From assembly GCF_014269185.2 (NCBI RefSeq), contig NZ_JABWRZ020000001.1, positions 87,001-151,000 on the forward strand: 64,000 bases of DNA. Reading direction: 5' to 3'. A program made the position numbers and the translations under genes. This DNA is from Pseudomonas oryzicola. Lineage in GTDB: Bacteria > Pseudomonadota > Gammaproteobacteria > Pseudomonadales > Pseudomonadaceae. The notes under the pieces are model-generated. The model was not told where the DNA came from. It searched no databases and worked only from the letters and a program-made list of their open reading frames with translations. Position 1 is the first letter of the stretch; the number at the start of each line of letters is the position of its first letter. This document shows positions 63,475-64,000 of the stretch, in pieces.

Positions 63475-64000
63475 TTGAAACTGCTGATTCTCGACCGTGA
63501 CGGGGTGATCAACTACGACTCCGACGCCTATATCAAGACGCTGGAAGAATGGGTCCCGATCCCTGGCTCGGTCGCAGCGATCGCGCAGTTGAGCAAGGCG
63601 GGCTGGACGGTGGCTGTCGCCACCAACCAGTCCGGCATTGCTCGTGGCTACTACCCCCTGGCCACCCTGGAAGCCATGCACGCGCGGCTGCGCGCGCTGG
63701 TGGCGGAGCAGGGCGGCGAGGTGGGGCATATCGTGTATTGCCCGCATGGGCCCGACGAAGGCTGCGATTGCCGCAAGCCCAAGCCTGGCATGCTGCGGGC
63801 TATCGCCGAGCATTACCGGGTCGGCCTCGAAGGCGTCTGGTTCGTCGGCGACAGCAAGGGTGACCTGGAAGCCGCCTTGGCCGTCGGTGCACAACCGGTG
63901 TTGGTAAAAACCGGCAAGGGCGAGCGTACCCTGGAAAAAGGCGTTCCGGAAACTACACTGATTTTCGACGATCTGGCAGCTATCGCCAGAGAACTAATTT
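63475..64000 (+). CDS. gmhB: D-glycero-beta-D-manno-heptose-1,7-bisphosphate 7-phosphatase, runs off the right edge
   Basis: About 175 residues of a HAD phosphatase are present with a TTG start at 63475 (GGGGTAAG upstream). LLILDRDGVINYDSDAYIKT is motif I with the GmhB loop, and CPHGPDEGCDCRKPKPGML carries the zinc-binding Cys residues; FVGDSKGDLEAA is motif IV. It removes the 7-phosphate in ADP-heptose synthesis for LPS. The stop codon lies beyond the window. Confidence 0.93.
   Translation, partial: MKLLILDRDGVINYDSDAYIKTLEEWVPIPGSVAAIAQLSKAGWTVAVATNQSGIARGYYPLATLEAMHARLRALVAEQGGEVGHIVYCPHGPDEGCDCRKPKPGMLRAIAEHYRVGLEGVWFVGDSKGDLEAALAVGAQPVLVKTGKGERTLEKGVPETTLIFDDLAAIARELI

Noticed and set aside
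61330..63894. Long antisense open frame (854 codons) opposite glyS
   Set aside because: A shadow of GC-rich codon use in glyS; no start context, family motif or spacing supports it.

Overview
The window is chromosomal DNA of a fluorescent Pseudomonas, most likely the P. putida group. It is GC-rich, has P. putida-type REP palindromes between genes, and carries the origin-proximal housekeeping order gmhB-glyS-glyQ-tag-lpxL-TPR-trkA-rsmB-fmt-def-dprA-tsaC-qor-hemF-aroE, the choline-O-sulfate genes, trpAB/trpI, prlC, carbonic anhydrase/SulP and coxB. This identification is from gene content and remembered synteny, not from a search.

Layout. 1-4.9 kb: start of coxB, two unrecognised proteins, a SulP transporter with a beta-carbonic anhydrase. 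5.2-27.2 kb: a 22-kb accessory island, all on the minus strand, encoding a complete IncP/RP4-like (Trb) type IV secretion system: trbB-C-D-E-F-G-H-I-J-K-L-M-N, a small trbO-positioned gene, trbP/traX, a coiled-coil protein, the coupling protein traG and the peptidase traF. No relaxase, replication, partition or integrase gene lies in the island or its flanks. 27.6-39.7 kb: an SOS-box radical SAM protein, two M3 oligopeptidases, a YheV zinc ribbon, gamma-carbonic anhydrase, HAD phosphatase, aminopeptidase, small lipoproteins, two DUF1161 proteins, OsmC, an LLM oxidoreductase, dodecin and a DUF883 protein. 39.7-49.1 kb: trpI/trpBA and choline-O-sulfate catabolism (LysR, betC, binding protein, SulP). 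49.1-64 kb: the housekeeping block listed above.

The most interesting part is the cargo placed between trbO and trbP (8.9-15.6 kb). It holds two 564-566 aa DUF2235 (Tle1-like) predicted phospholipases with a GFSRG nucleophile motif and a shared KfrB-like C-terminal module. Each is preceded by a 208-aa putative immunity gene; two further orphan immunity genes and at least four degraded remnants are present, including a 37-codon internally deleted effector. All four immunity genes keep an export-type N-terminus with a GTG/TTG start and also an internal ATG behind an AAGGAG Shine-Dalgarno built into the codons just after the predicted signal cleavage site, so exported and cytosolic forms are both predicted. 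The reading offered here is that this is a relaxase-less, Trb-type T4SS used to deliver lipase toxins to other bacteria, with an immunity array that has grown by tandem duplication. The parts are seen in the sequence; the killing function is inference.
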